64,000 nucleotides of DNA from Pseudoips prasinana (lineage: Eukaryota > Arthropoda > Insecta > Lepidoptera > Nolidae), in NCBI GenBank assembly GCA_951640165.1, contig OX621266.1, forward strand, positions 6,386,001 through 6,450,000. The letters run 5' to 3'. The notes beneath the pieces are model-generated. The model did not search any database, was not told where the DNA came from, and saw nothing but the letters and a program-made list of their open reading frames with translations. The translations under genes and the position numbers were made by a program. Of this stretch, positions 1-11,285 are shown one piece after another (position 1 is the first letter of the stretch; each line of letters starts with the position of its first letter).

Positions 1-110
1 GTTAGATTTATCACTAACTACCATGTACCCTTTTGATCTCATTTAAATTGGACTGTGTTCTTATGAGAAATAAAAACTTTAAATCTTAACTTACTTGTCA
101 TTATATATAC

Positions 111-325
111 ATGCAGGAATTGAACCCACAACAATAATGAATTCTAATAGTTATCCTGAATCTCAAACTCAATTCACCTATTTAAATTAATACATTTAAT
201 TTATCACTTGACTTTATACATGCAGGAATTGAACCCACAACTATAATGAATTCTAATAGTTATCCTGAATCTCAAACTCAATTCACCTATTTAAATTGAA
301 ACATTCAATTTATCACTTGACTTTT
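111..325. repeat. Two-unit tandem repeat, period 109 bp
   Basis: A unit beginning ATGCAGGAATTGAACC at 111 recurs at 220 with only a few substitutions across about 105 bases, including the shared block TATCCTGAATCTCAAACTC. It is non-coding. It is too long and has too few copies for a classical satellite in this window, but it could be the edge of a longer array. Confidence 0.8.
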
Positions 326-1360
326 CTTTTAATATCTGCATTTGATATTTTTCTCCTATCAATAATTCAAAATAACCTATTTTTATTAATTTATTTGATC
401 ATAGAAGTTGACAGTTTCATGATCAAACTCAGTTTTTAACAGACTTCAAAAGAAGTTTGCTATTAATTACAATAATACAACCAAAGAATTAGCTGTCTCA
501 GTAAATCAGCAGTATTATTATTAATGGTATCACCTGATGGTCAATAGTTACCATAGCCTATTATGTTAATCTATCTAGTATCTACCTAAAATAAACAGGA
601 GTTTTATATCACTACATTAAAGAATGAGTATGGGACTTTCATGATAGTATGTGGATACCATATCCTAACATACTATTTACTTTTCTTAATTAAGTAAATA
701 CTATATGAATTTTGCTTCTCTAAATAACCAAATGAATGACCCACCTGATGGCATTCTCTATAAAGGAAGTGATTTTGTTTCTTAAGTACTTGAATGAAAC
801 AATTTATTGAAATTTCATTATGTTTCAATATTATTGCATACTGAGAAATCAAATGTTACAATGCCTATAGTAACATCATGTGATTTTATCTCATTAGGTA
901 TATCCTTTCACAACAGCTTAAACAGAAACTTGTGGAATATATCTACCATACCTTCTACTATATCACTAATTATATAATAATTCTAATTGATTTTCCTATA
1001 ACTTAATTAATTATTTTACTACTAGTTGACTTATTTATATCTCTAATAATTTGATTATTTTCTTTCAGTTATTATAACAACAAATAAGTACTGAGATTGT
1101 TAACCTCATTCTACAACTACCAGAGATACACCTGCATGGACTGCTACTACTAATGAATTCTCAAGATTAGAAATAAATTTAGTTTTTAAGTAATTGATTT
1201 GTCTGTTTCTCCTTTCAATACCCTTTCTCACGTCATCAATTATGTGCAGCTAAAACTGCATCTTGTAACCTATAATTCAATCAACCCAGCTTAAATACTT
1301 TTCTATCTTACTTAATATATAAATTACTGAATATACTAATTAACATAAAGCCTATTTATC

Positions 1361-1380
1361 CTGGAAAACGGCGCCACCAA
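1361..1380 (-). other. Primer-binding-site-like sequence next to LTR
   Basis: Read on the minus strand, three bases after the LTR end there is TTGGTGGCGCCGTTTTCCAG. A TGG start followed by a GGCGCC core immediately downstream of an LTR is the usual form of a tRNA primer-binding site in LTR retrotransposons. This orients the adjoining LTR as a 5' LTR on the minus strand. The cognate tRNA cannot be assigned by eye. Confidence 0.5.
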
Positions 1381-1383
1381 TTA

Positions 1384-4300
1384 TGTACCTGGCCACCCTA
1401 CCCCCCCTTTATTCTAAATTCTTTTATTTGATGTGTTCCCTAACGTTGTACCTGATCACCCTAACTAACGGCATACAATTTAGTATCTAACTGAACCTAA
1501 CTCTTATGTGTCTAATAAGGAATACTCCTTGATACTAATATGATCCTAAATTTTCTTAACTTAAATCATGAATTTATATTCTTGCTGGATTTGATTGAAA
1601 CAAATTGATTTAAATTGGCCAGTGATTCGTCTAGTATGGTAGGAACCTATGTTGCACATAGTAAACCAAGAACTTTTTGAAAAGGAGAACAAACCAATCA
1701 ATCCTAAATTAACTTTATCCTAATCATAAATAAACTTTCTAAACGTATGTAATTGTACAAGGGTGACAGAACTAATGAAGCCTAGTTTACCCTAAATTAA
1801 TTACCATAATGTTATCTAAAATCTTATTAGAACCTTATTTTAATATATAAGACCATAAATATGTAGTTTTAATTCTATAATTTCTCTGATAAACATAAAG
1901 GTTTCATACTACTTCTTATTGGACTATAACTTCTTTTCATAAAAGGATATTATGTTACTTGATAAGTCCTATTGAATGAATGTCTTGTTGATATTGTCTA
2001 ATTAGATTATATGTATGTTTCCTAAATGAATTGTTTGTTTTAATTCACACATCTTGAAATATAATAGTTTAATTCAGCCATAGTATATATGCTTTCCTTA
2101 AAATATTGTTGAGATTGACTTTATATCTTCTCTAGATTATTCTAGCTTGTTTGTAGATTATACTAGAATATCATAATATTCAATATTATTTTATTTGCGG
2201 CTATGGTACTCGCCCAAAGCAACCCCGCGAGTACTGTAGTCTTGCGTCACCATAGGGTCCAGACTTCCACCGCCTTTGGACGACAATTGTCCTTAATATG
2301 GGTACTCTTTTATTCTAATTACAGAAAGGTCTGTGTGGGTTGTTAGTCATAGTCAATGTCCTTTGAAAACAAGAGACATGAGAGGGCTTATTCTTTTGAC
2401 TACTCTAACCTTTACTTATTTATTACAAAAATATATATGACTCTAGTTCATAACATATATATATTATATCAAGGAAAACATTTATATATGGATAATATTT
2501 ATAATTAACCTTATGTAATAACACAGAAGCCTTAATTTGTCATAAGTAACTTCTTGGATTCACCAATGTTGTAATATCTTCAGAAAGCTTATTCAATATA
2601 AGCAAGTTAATTTCAGAATGGTTCTAATCGCAACCACTGGTTTGACTGTTAACAAAGTCAACCCATAATAATACTTCATCATTGTATTATTATTATTTGA
2701 GTCATCTGCTCAAGGAACTTCGCATTCCTGTCAAGGTTCAACAATTCTTGAACTTCAACATCAATTGTATAAGTAATACTATCTTGTATCACTTGTGAAG
2801 ATTTAGTTAGTTCTTTGTATTCATTCAAGTAATGTCCGCTAGATACGAAAGCATTCAATATCAGTAAGAAAATCTGCATATGATTCTAATTGGAACCACT
2901 TATATGACTATTAACTGAGTCAATATTAGTATAATCAATACTTTGAAGGTGTGTTATTAATCATTTGTGATTATTGTCAAAAATCAATGATCTCTTGATC
3001 TTCAACATGGTAGATAGAGATGTTGCATAATAACATCATTGGAACTTTTGTAAAGGTTCTACTAATCTTCCATAGACCCTTTGAAGACTGCTTTGCCGGC
3101 CAGCCTTAAGTACCAAGACATCATTATGAAACTTAATATTTCCGGTTAATCCTAAACACAGCACGTCATGTTTGCTGTTGTAGAATAGCCTCTACTATCT
3201 TCCATAGAGAACTAAATAAGACTGTCAGTGACCGGTCTTAAACAAACAAGACATCAGTTTTCTCTTCCACTGATAGTACATGTATTCAAAACTAACCCTA
3301 TAAGGGCTTTAACATCAGGTAAATAGTTAACTGCCATTAACCCAGTTAATAATTCAGGAACTTTTAATTAAAGTTATTATAGTAATTACTATCTAACATT
3401 GATAGCTTTCATTCAATAATAGATATATTTCTGGTTCTATTGTCTAGTTAGTTTTAACATAGAATTAGTTTCAAAGTATTTGTCTTATAAATACATGAGT
3501 AATACATCTTTGGGACATCATTCCCATTCATCCCAACATATCCGTGAATGAGAATAGAATTGTTTTACCATTTTAGACTCAACTATATGTTATCGAGCAT
3601 TCATAATAATGTAACGCTTTTAAATAAAGGTAAAAAGCCTCACCTGTGTTGAAACTTGAAAACCTACCAACACGAGATGACGCTTCTTTCATTATCTCTC
3701 CTTTAAAACAAATGATACAACCAATATTCAGCCGATCTTCCACTCTGATTACACCAGAAACGACGCTCACTTCTCAATCTTCTATAGGACTCCTGAAACC
3801 ACACTTAAAACTTCTGAAACAACTTTTTCTTTCGTTAGCGTCTGGCGCGAAGCGCCGCCGCGCCATTCTCTTGACAGTTCTCCATATTGCCCAAAATGCG
3901 TCGTCAATAATGCCACATCCGGTCAGTCTCATTAATTAAATAAATGTAATCTGCATAATCACATAAAAATAAATAGTTAATCTTCTATCAAAACGACAGT
4001 TAGTATTATATTACACATATAAATTTATTAATACATTATCCATTATTGTATATGAATAATAAGTAGCTGTTTTGTGAAACCATCATTTTTCCCGGTAATC
4101 TTATAACTGTTCCCATTGGTCGATTTCAAGACTAGAGAAGGGGCTAATCTTTATAGTAACTAGTGATGTCCCTATATGTAAATTATTACGATAATTGAAC
4201 TAATGTTAAGCTTGTTCCACACATATTTGCATCGATTAGTCTAAATTTGATGATCAGGCATAATACGAATTAAAATACTATAAATCACTAGTTATATTTT

Positions 4301-4409
4301 GTTTCATTTAAAAGATATTTTGCAACACGCCAGCTAAATTATAGTACGATTAGCTGGACGAAGGATATGCGAATAATCTCAACGTGACGAGCCAGTATGG
4401 TTAGTTACA
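1384..4409 (-). mobile_element. Very long LTR, copy 1 (about 3.03 kb)
   Basis: This block recurs at 47354-50317 at roughly 95 percent identity by eye, with small indels. On the plus strand both copies begin TGTACCT and end AGTTACA, so the termini are the TG...CA type with a TGTA/TACA inverted pair. Copy 1 is followed on the minus strand by a primer-binding-like site, and copy 2 has a short target duplication, which together fit an LTR rather than a segmental duplication. Reading frames inside are broken differently in the two copies, so it is non-coding. A small GC-rich island lies near 2200-2290. Three kilobases is unusually long for an insect LTR. A large non-autonomous element is the main alternative. 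Confidence 0.55.
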
Positions 4410-5700
4410 GTACCAACGGGTACTGTTAACAAAGTATACGTACACCGACAACTGCCCTCTTAAATAATCCCTATTATTTTCCATTCTTTGGTTGTCTGGA
4501 AGAGATCACATTTTAGTGATAAGACCGCCAATTGTATACTTTTTATTTACATGCTCCTGTAATGTAAGATCTTAATATTGGTGTACAATAAAGAGTTAAT
4601 CTATCTATCTATCTAAAATTTTTTCATTGACCTACATAATTATGTCTATGTAACTAACTTGATTTTCGATCCAGTATCCGGCGGCAGCGTTTACTTTAGC
4701 GGTTAAGTTCATTCGTCCGCCAGTCTTGTATAATAAATGTTACAAGACCTATCACGGGTAAACTTCGTTTTAGATTAAATGTATTTTTTATAATGCATCC
4801 AATGGATTCATTTTTATATCCGACACAATAAATGTCTTGTGACTAGTTTAAAGCCCTTTCTTTAGGGTAGTTGTGCCAGTCAAATATCAAACTACCGTCT
4901 TCTTACACGTCAGTAGCTGTTGCATAGATGACATTGTAAGAGATTTAACTGCAATATTATTTCCACAACAACTCCAAGAGAGTTATATATCGGCGTTATC
5001 ATTTTTTAATTATCATCTATACATATAATAAAATCGTAGGAAAGTCAAAACTGTACATTGAATATTTTTTTAAAAGGATACTAGGGGCGTGATAACAATC
5101 GCTATCGAAACCAATGTAATCCCATTTGCACATGTTTTCTTTGGATCTACAAACCTGGGTACCTACGCAGTCTATTAAGAGTCTTCCAGGTTGGCCAAAT
5201 TATTTCCGGGAGGTAATTTTTCCTTTCGCGGGACCAACAAAGGAGGAGCAAATTTATCTCGCCATAAGGTTGCCCTCGCTTTCTGTGCATCGATCGTAGC
5301 TGTGGTACTGGACTGTATAGTGTACTCGTACATATAACGGGAAACGTGACATGACGATGACGCGAGTTACACGCTTTATGTTCACCCAAAACGTACACAT
5401 ATACATATATACAGTATACATACAGCGCACATAGGTATAATTTCTTAAAAAGGTGCCCATAAGTCCAAATTTGAAAAATGAAGACACCACTTAGTTATTC
5501 ACACCAATTGATAGCCCGATAAATTCTTTATATGAAACTACCCTCAAATGTACGTATTATCACTTTATTTATTAGTAATATCTCAGTAAAGTTCAATATT
5601 GTATGCGGTTGATACTGTTACTTGTTTACGCATAAAATTAACTTAATCTTTGTGATTTGTTCTTTGCTTATTTTTGTTTGAAATCGATTTGTTTGAATAA
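4410..5700. other. Intergenic, little recognised apart from a retroposon tail
   Basis: Contains the retroposon tail at 4488-4614. Short minus-strand open frames at 5147-5490 overlap each other in different frames and show no family resemblance, so I do not call them genes. Otherwise AT-rich sequence without recognisable features. Confidence 0.5.
4488..4614 (+). mobile_element. 3' tail of a LINE/SINE with (ATCT)n end
   Basis: Starts TTGGTTGTCTGGAAGAGAT, continues through AAGACCGCC and GTACAATAAAG, and ends in an ATCT microsatellite. The same tail is seen at 21650-21787 and at 33098-33226, the last attached to a reverse-transcriptase frame. I read it as the shared 3' recognition tail of a lepidopteran non-LTR family. 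The body is truncated here. Confidence 0.65.
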
Positions 5701-6110
5701 TGGATAGTGGGAATGAAGGTAAGAAGTGTTGTATTAATATGTTTTAACATTCATTATCTTACATTTAGCCCAGATATATAAATATATTACTTGCCTGTTT
5801 TGAAGACTAAAAATAATCGTATTATCAAGATTCTCGAAGGTTTATGTTTATGAGTACGGCAAAGTGCGGCTATAAGTTTAGTGTCATTCTATAGGTTTAA
5901 TTGTCAACTATATGGTTTTAAAATAAAATATTGCTAATTTTTGCTAATCCGTTTATTATAACCCTTTTTAAGACAGTGGGTGAAAAATCGCTTTAATGTG
6001 AAAAAAAGTTTTAAGCGACTTATTTATTTTTCTACCTTCCAGGAATGAAAATTTATACTAGAACTGAATTATTTGACGTTATAAAACAGTCACCGATAAA
6101 AATATAGATA
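5701..6110 (+). other. Candidate 5' exon pair upstream of the RAG1-like ORF
   Basis: An ATG at 5701 opens a short frame that meets a good donor (GAAG|GTAAGA, GT at 5720). A pyrimidine-rich acceptor ending TTCCAG lies at 6043. Joining them would keep the frame open only to a TAG near 6105, so no link to the transposase-like ORF at 6147 is established. The donor and acceptor could be chance. Without transcripts this remains a suggestion. Confidence 0.2.
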
Positions 6111-6146
6111 AAAAAATCGAGTTTTTTCGTCAGGCCTTCGCTCTAA

Positions 6147-6950
6147 CTGGTTGAAAGTTTTGGACTGTCTGTATTGCATGCACGTGTAGGGTTCTTTGAA
6201 TTTCTTCTCCACCTTTCTTTTAAATTACCGTTAAAAAAATGGCAAGTACGAAGTCAAGAAGAAAAAAGAATAGTTAAAGACAGGAAGAAAGAAATACAGC
6301 AAAAATTCAAAGAAAGCCTAGGATTAAGAGTTGACTTTGCCAAACCAGGCTACGGCAATTGTAATAATGGAAATACGTCACGGAGATATTTTGCTACGCC
6401 CGAAGTATCTGCAGAAATAGTGCAGGTTGATATCAATATAATCAAAAGGTTTGCAACTATCCTAGAAGTTATATCATGTGGTCTCCCTGTTTATGTAGTT
6501 AAATTTGCGGCCTATACTTATGAAACTGCCGAATTATACGTTTCTCTGTATTCCTGGCTTCCGATGTCTCCCACAGTTCTAAAAATTTTAATACACGGTC
6601 CTTCAGTTATCGAACACGCTATTCTTCCAATTGGTCAGCTGTCTGAGGAAGCAGCGGAGGCCATGAATAAACACTTTCGGCAATATAGACTAAATTTCGC
6701 TCGCAAATTTACAAGAGAAGATTGCAATTACAATGTACTGTGCAGAGTATTGCTTTCCTCAGATCCTTTTCTTTCTTTACGATTGGTGAAACACAGAAAA
6801 AGAAAACCCCTGACATCAGAAGCTTTAGAGCTATTGGCTTCTGAAAACTTAAATGAAACGTACGATGTACCTAATAGAGGGAAACCGATCACGAAAACGA
6901 CATTGATGACGAACTCTAATGACGGAAATTATTCTATGTCTTGTAGTTAA
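6147..6950 (+). pseudogene. RAG1/Transib-like transposase C-terminal relic
   Basis: A 267-codon frame with no early ATG: the first in-frame ATG is about 140 codons in and a TAA sits at 6144. Numbering from the TTG at 6174, residues 62-73 carry GNCNNGNTSRRYF-like sequence, residues 139-145 KILIHGP, and residues 151-166 LPIGQLSEEAAEAMNK. This order resembles the RAG1 core: LHCDIG (holding Asp708), an NGNFARK block, then SEGNESGNK holding catalytic Glu962. On that alignment E162 matches Glu962, but the LHARVG segment at the start has Arg where RAG1 has Asp708, and the first catalytic Asp is not present at all. AATAAA lies at 6980-6985, 30 bp after the stop. I know similar proteins as an abundant uncharacterised family in insects and Hydra. 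A domesticated or dead fragment is likelier than an active transposase. Confidence 0.55.
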
Positions 6951-7752
6951 AATTGATATTTAAGCTTATATCACAAATCAATAAATAAAAAAAAAAAATT
7001 TTTTTTTTTGGATTCATGTTTAAAAAAAACAAAAGAAATACATATTTTTTCAATAAATACCCTAAATCACTAAATTAATGTATATTTCCTTTCAAATACA
7101 CCTTTTTAACTAATTAAAGCAAATAAATATTTTTGGGCAACTTTTTAAGAAATTATACCATAGTGCAGCGCCTAAAAGATCCATTGAATCCAATTTAAAA
7201 GAAAAAATCATAACTTACCTAGATACTCTTTGTATGTTTCTTAGAAATATAGCCGTTAGAACACTGTACAGAAAGGTTCTTGAGTGGCGACCGCGAACCA
7301 TCGGCGGACCGATGACAAGATGTACCGATGCATTAAAATAAAATAAAAATAAAAAACTAAATTCACGTTAATTTAAAAAAGCGCTTGTTTATAGTCAGAA
7401 CATGTTTGTAATAATATAGTTAAGTATACATAATTATTTCTAGTTACATACATATAGATAATTAGGTACACGGATTGTTAAAACATTAAAAAAAATCATT
7501 TTATAATAGTACTTAATGTTACTTAGCTAGCTAGTTTAATCGGGGGCGCGCAAGAGCGACTTTTAAAAAATACAAAATATTAATTGTAGAGACGAGTTTA
7601 TTGTTCGACGATCGAACATCAAGTGCCAGTACACAATATGGCAAACCTTAATCTAAAACAGAGTGGGAGGTGGAACAGACCACCGGGATGAGCAACGTAT
7701 GCATAAAAGTTGTTTTGATGGATGCAGCCTGTGTCCCGACAGACTGCTGACT
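6951..7752. other. Spacer with poly(A)/poly(T) junction and minus-strand AATAAA
   Basis: An A12-T10 junction near 6986-7009 follows the transposase-like ORF. On the minus strand, an AATAAA at 7597-7602 lies downstream of the envelope relic and could be the polyadenylation signal of its 3' LTR, but LTR edges cannot be fixed because no second copy is in the window. Confidence 0.35.
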
Positions 7753-8454
7753 CTACGAAAGGATGTTTAGTCTACCAGGTCGCATGGAACCTTCTGGAAT
7801 ATATGCACGCGTAACTCCTCCCTCATCAGGATCGACATTTACCGAAGATATTGGATTCGGTAAATTTCGATTAAACATTTTTGATAGATTATACTTATTT
7901 TTATACACGACAATAAAAAGGCTTATAATTAAAGTTATATATAATACAATGGTCCAGACACTAACACTTTTCACATTTAGGGAAAGGCCTTTGTTTTCAC
8001 TTGCACTATTATCTTCACTTTTATGTAGAGCTTACGAGAGGAACCACAGGTTTTTAAGGTCCACTCCTTCCAGGTTCAGGAGCTTTGTAGTATTTGGCAC
8101 ATGTGACTTAATTGCAGGTAAGTTAATTAGTGATAGTTTTTCATAATTGATTTGTTCTGTTTCAATCTTATACATTCGAAGAGTCACATTATGTATTTGG
8201 ATAGTACATGAATCGTCTATAGTAAGTATATATGTACCTCGAAGAGTTTGTCGAGACACCTCATTCTCACAGATTCTGCTTAGTACGGCATTCATTCTTG
8301 TATATACTATCCATCGATTCGGCTGGAAAAGTTCTATTCGAAAGTTTTCAATTTCTATAGGAGTTTGTTTACAGGAGCTGATGTTGTTAATGTATTGAAA
8401 CGAACGTGAAGTTCGAACTACGGCTGTTTGAGACAGTTTTGAATGAAGTTGCCT
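7753..8454 (-). pseudogene. env: Relic of insect endogenous-retrovirus envelope (C-terminal part)
   Basis: On the minus strand one frame is open from a TAG at 8455-8457 down to 7753, broken once by TAA at 8032-8034. The part before the break has paired cysteines and an RGTY-type strand such as I associate with envelope proteins of errantiviruses and the related baculovirus F proteins. The part after it has a hydrophobic membrane span of about 20 residues around codons at 7900-7960, then a charged cytoplasmic tail. Order and spacing fit ectodomain end, membrane anchor, tail. No gag or pol of this element is recognisable upstream, so it is a 5'-truncated, stop-containing relic. Assignment is from pattern only. 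Confidence 0.45.
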
Positions 8455-8947
8455 CTATTGAGTTGTGTATGTGTGCGCACACGCATTGACTAAACGTGTT
8501 CTTGCAAAGGGGTGTTGAAAACCTGGCTTTATAAAATCCTCAAGTGTGAGTCACGGGATGTACCTAGTATGTTTAAGTGTAGAACGAACGCCTGGTGTAT
8601 ATATGGATAAAAGCAATCTAATCTCTAAGAAAATATCTATTTTTTTAATAAATAAGAACTAATTGACTCTTATATTTCCGTGTATTTATGAATAGAAACT
8701 CATTTAATAACTATAACAACCTTAATAATGGAACGAAACATACTTGGTATTTATTAGTAACCACTGTTAGAATTACTGCAATAAATATTATTATTTAAAT
8801 AGGTACATAATTTTTTCTACTAATCTTTTCAAATGTAATTTAACGCCCTCTGCTGCGGATTGACTGCACTATGTATCGCTTAGACTGCTGAAGCAGGTCA
8901 CGATCACTGATGTATGATATGTTCTAGCTAGCATAAAACTACAGTGC
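8455..8947. other. Unassigned spacer
   Basis: No reading frame, tRNA-like head or terminal repeat recognised. It separates the envelope relic from the start of the 3.05-kb tandem duplication. Confidence 0.5.
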
Positions 8948-9988
8948 GTACTTAATAGATGTCGCGGTAATAAAAATGTTGAAATCACACTAAATTGTAA
9001 AAAAGGGTCCTGGGTTGAAATCGCGGGTCGGCCAAAAAGATTTTGGGCATTTTATTCTTAAGAAAATTTCTCAGTATCAGCTCATAATTTGTAAATTGGT
9101 GGTTAACCACTATGTAACAAAGTTGCCTATTGTTATAACCATATTGGTAGCACTGTAATGAATTTGTTTGATTTAGCTAATGTAGTAAAATGTATTATTT
9201 TTTGTATTGGCAACAACACGAAGATTTATAAACTTTAAAATAAGAAAATAAGTTTGCTTTCTGATGATACCTCCAAATACAAGTAACAAAAGGTACTATT
9301 CATTAGATATAGGTATATTGCTTTACTGATTGACGAGAACATGCTTTTAAAAAGTAGATTACTTACCTACTTGTTTTTTTTTTTGAACTTTGCAATGCTT
9401 CACCGTACAAAATAGATGAAGACAACTGATCGAACAAATTGGTTTCACTTACTAAATAATTGCTTTAATTGGACCAAATACCGTGTTTGCCCATTTGAGT
9501 ATGTTTCGCCGGACTACTATCGCTGGATAACTAATTTGACAATAACTTAAAGAAATTGGTATTTTCCTAAATAATTATTATCTTAAATTTAACTATAATT
9601 CTATATGATCAAATACACTCGAGAGCAATGAATCCGGGCCACAATTGGGTCAAAGGGATGAGGAAGTAAGTAATATTAGGAAATCGCGACCATTCACCTA
9701 AAGATGTCAAATAAGTAAGTACATGTATGGATATATGGAAGCTCATAAATGTTAAGTTAAAAAGCAAGAAATTTAATATTAGAAGTTGCGGGCAAATAGC
9801 TACTAAAACTTATTCCCAGACATGAAAAAATAAGGTAATTCCTATTATAGATTCTGGAAATAATCGAAGACTCATGCGTCTTTTAGAGAACGACGAAAAG
9901 TAATAAACCGACATCAATTATGAGTATTTATGCCATAGCTACAAATTAACAAGTCATTCTAACAGATTACAATAATAACAATAATATT

Positions 9989-10190
9989 CTGGGACATTAT
10001 TCACACACGGCCATCTGATCACAAACTAAGGAGAGCTTGTACTATGGAAACCAGATAACATATACTACTTTTCTTTTGTAAATAATCACATACTTACTCG
10101 TATATAGATGATTACATCTAGGCAAACAGAGATGTTCATGCACACAAATTTCTGTCCTGGTTGTGAACCACGCCACCCGGCCCGTCAATT
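9989..10190 (-). mobile_element. tRNA-type SINE, head-truncated (unit 1)
   Basis: Minus-strand copy of the SINE seen intact at 28175-28424. The 3' end reads GGGACATTATTCAC...GGCCATCTGATC on the plus strand, and the body holds GAGATGTTCATGCACACAAA. The tRNA-like head is degraded near 10165-10190. The same insertion is repeated at 13041-13242 in unit 2. Confidence 0.65.
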
Positions 10191-10648
10191 TTATATCCCT
10201 ATATAACGTCAAAATTGGAATGTTCGTACTACAGATGAACGAGAGGTTAACTCATTAGTATGTAAAAACCTCTCCCGCGGTTCCACATACAATTAAGAAA
10301 TCTCAAAGTATAGGTATCAACCTAACATTGAAAGGATATACCTTTCAATTTAGGTTACCTAAATGCTTTTAAAAAAGTAGATCCTCGTATACTATTATTT
10401 GCAGATTTTTTATGTGTGCTAGAATGAACTTGACTAACTAACTAAATGACTTTAATTTACAACTGTTTAAATATGAAAATCTGACATACTATTTTCCTTT
10501 TGTAAATACATGAGTAAGTAGTAAGTAAGTATTTATTTCGCTTAAAAACGTGGTACATACAGGATGGTTACAAACTATATAATATATAGTAATATAAAAA
10601 TAAATAATCAATAATCGGAATATTATGTCAATAATTATAATCATGAAT

Positions 10649-10714
10649 TCACTCCTTATGGTCTAAGAATTCAGTAAGGTTGTAGAAGACCTTATCTATA
10701 AGCCAGTGTTTTAA
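10649..10714 (-). pseudogene. LINE ORF2 last codons (left palindrome arm)
   Basis: Twenty-one codons ending WLIDKVFYNLTEFLDHKE then TGA. They resemble the C-terminus of the reverse-transcriptase ORF at 18851-20995 (WLVDKEFYDFDSEF), so the arm carries the 3' end of a related CR1/Daphne-type LINE. Mirror copies sit at 11840-11905 (+), 13701-13766 (-) and 14890-14955 (+). Downstream lies a UTR with AAATAAATACTTACTTAC at 15066-15083. Confidence 0.6.
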
Positions 10715-10907
10715 AAGAGAGAGAGGTGCGAGCAGTACTGAATATACAGATTTATACGAGTGGAAATAGGGGGGGGGGGGGGGGGGGAGAAAAAAGCACA
10801 CTCACTTGCGGCATGTTGCGTCCCTCGCTCTCTCTTCGGGGCAATTCTTCCTTTTACAAGATTTAAGGATCGATATTCGATACTCGCGCACGACGGGTTC
10901 CGTACCA

Positions 10908-11090
10908 TCACACTAATATTATAAAGGCGAAAGATTGAGAGTGTGAGTGTGTATGTTTGTTACTTCTTCACGTCTAAACGGCTGAAGCGATTTCGATAAA
11001 ATTTGGTATAGAGTTAGCCGACACCCTATATTAACACATAGGCTATAATTTATAAAGATTAACGCGGGTTAAACCGCAGGGCACACCTAT
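10908..11090 (+). mobile_element. Lep1-type Helitron fragment (palindrome arm)
   Basis: Begins TCACACTAATATTATAAAGG and shares the body TTCACGTCTAAACGGCTG and ACACATAGGCTATAA with the intact element at 35130-35318. The 3' CTAG end is lost (reads CACACCTATT). Inverted or duplicated copies lie at about 11468-11649 (-), 13958-14141 (+) and 14520-14698 (-). Confidence 0.65.
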
Positions 11091-11285
11091 TAAAAAAAAA
11101 ATAGAATCAGTTCCCAAACAACAGTGTAATCACGTAACATACATTAAAAAACAATTTGGAAATAGCTTAACCTAACCGATCACTAACGGACCGGTGAGAG
11201 CATCGAGCTATGAGCGGCTCGATGATTTTGAGAGCGTTGCTGGAAACCGCTAGATGCGGATTACAAAAGACTGGCAATTATTATT

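Larger units (their letters stand above)
1..1383. other. AT-rich non-coding DNA, probably interior of a long-LTR element
   Basis: No convincing reading frame is seen on either strand. The stretch is strongly AT-rich and holds one tandem repeat (111-325). It adjoins the primer-binding-like site and the 3-kb LTR that follow, so if that LTR is a 5' LTR on the minus strand, this would be the untranslated leader of an element continuing beyond the window. That placement is inference. Confidence 0.4.

Noticed and set aside
3646..3939. 97-codon plus-strand open frame, with a counterpart at 49561-49818
   Set aside because: It lies inside the 3-kb LTR, and the two copies diverge by frameshifting indels, so the protein is not conserved.
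5147..5490. Two overlapping minus-strand open frames
   Set aside because: Different frames, no family resemblance, composition like random AT-rich DNA.
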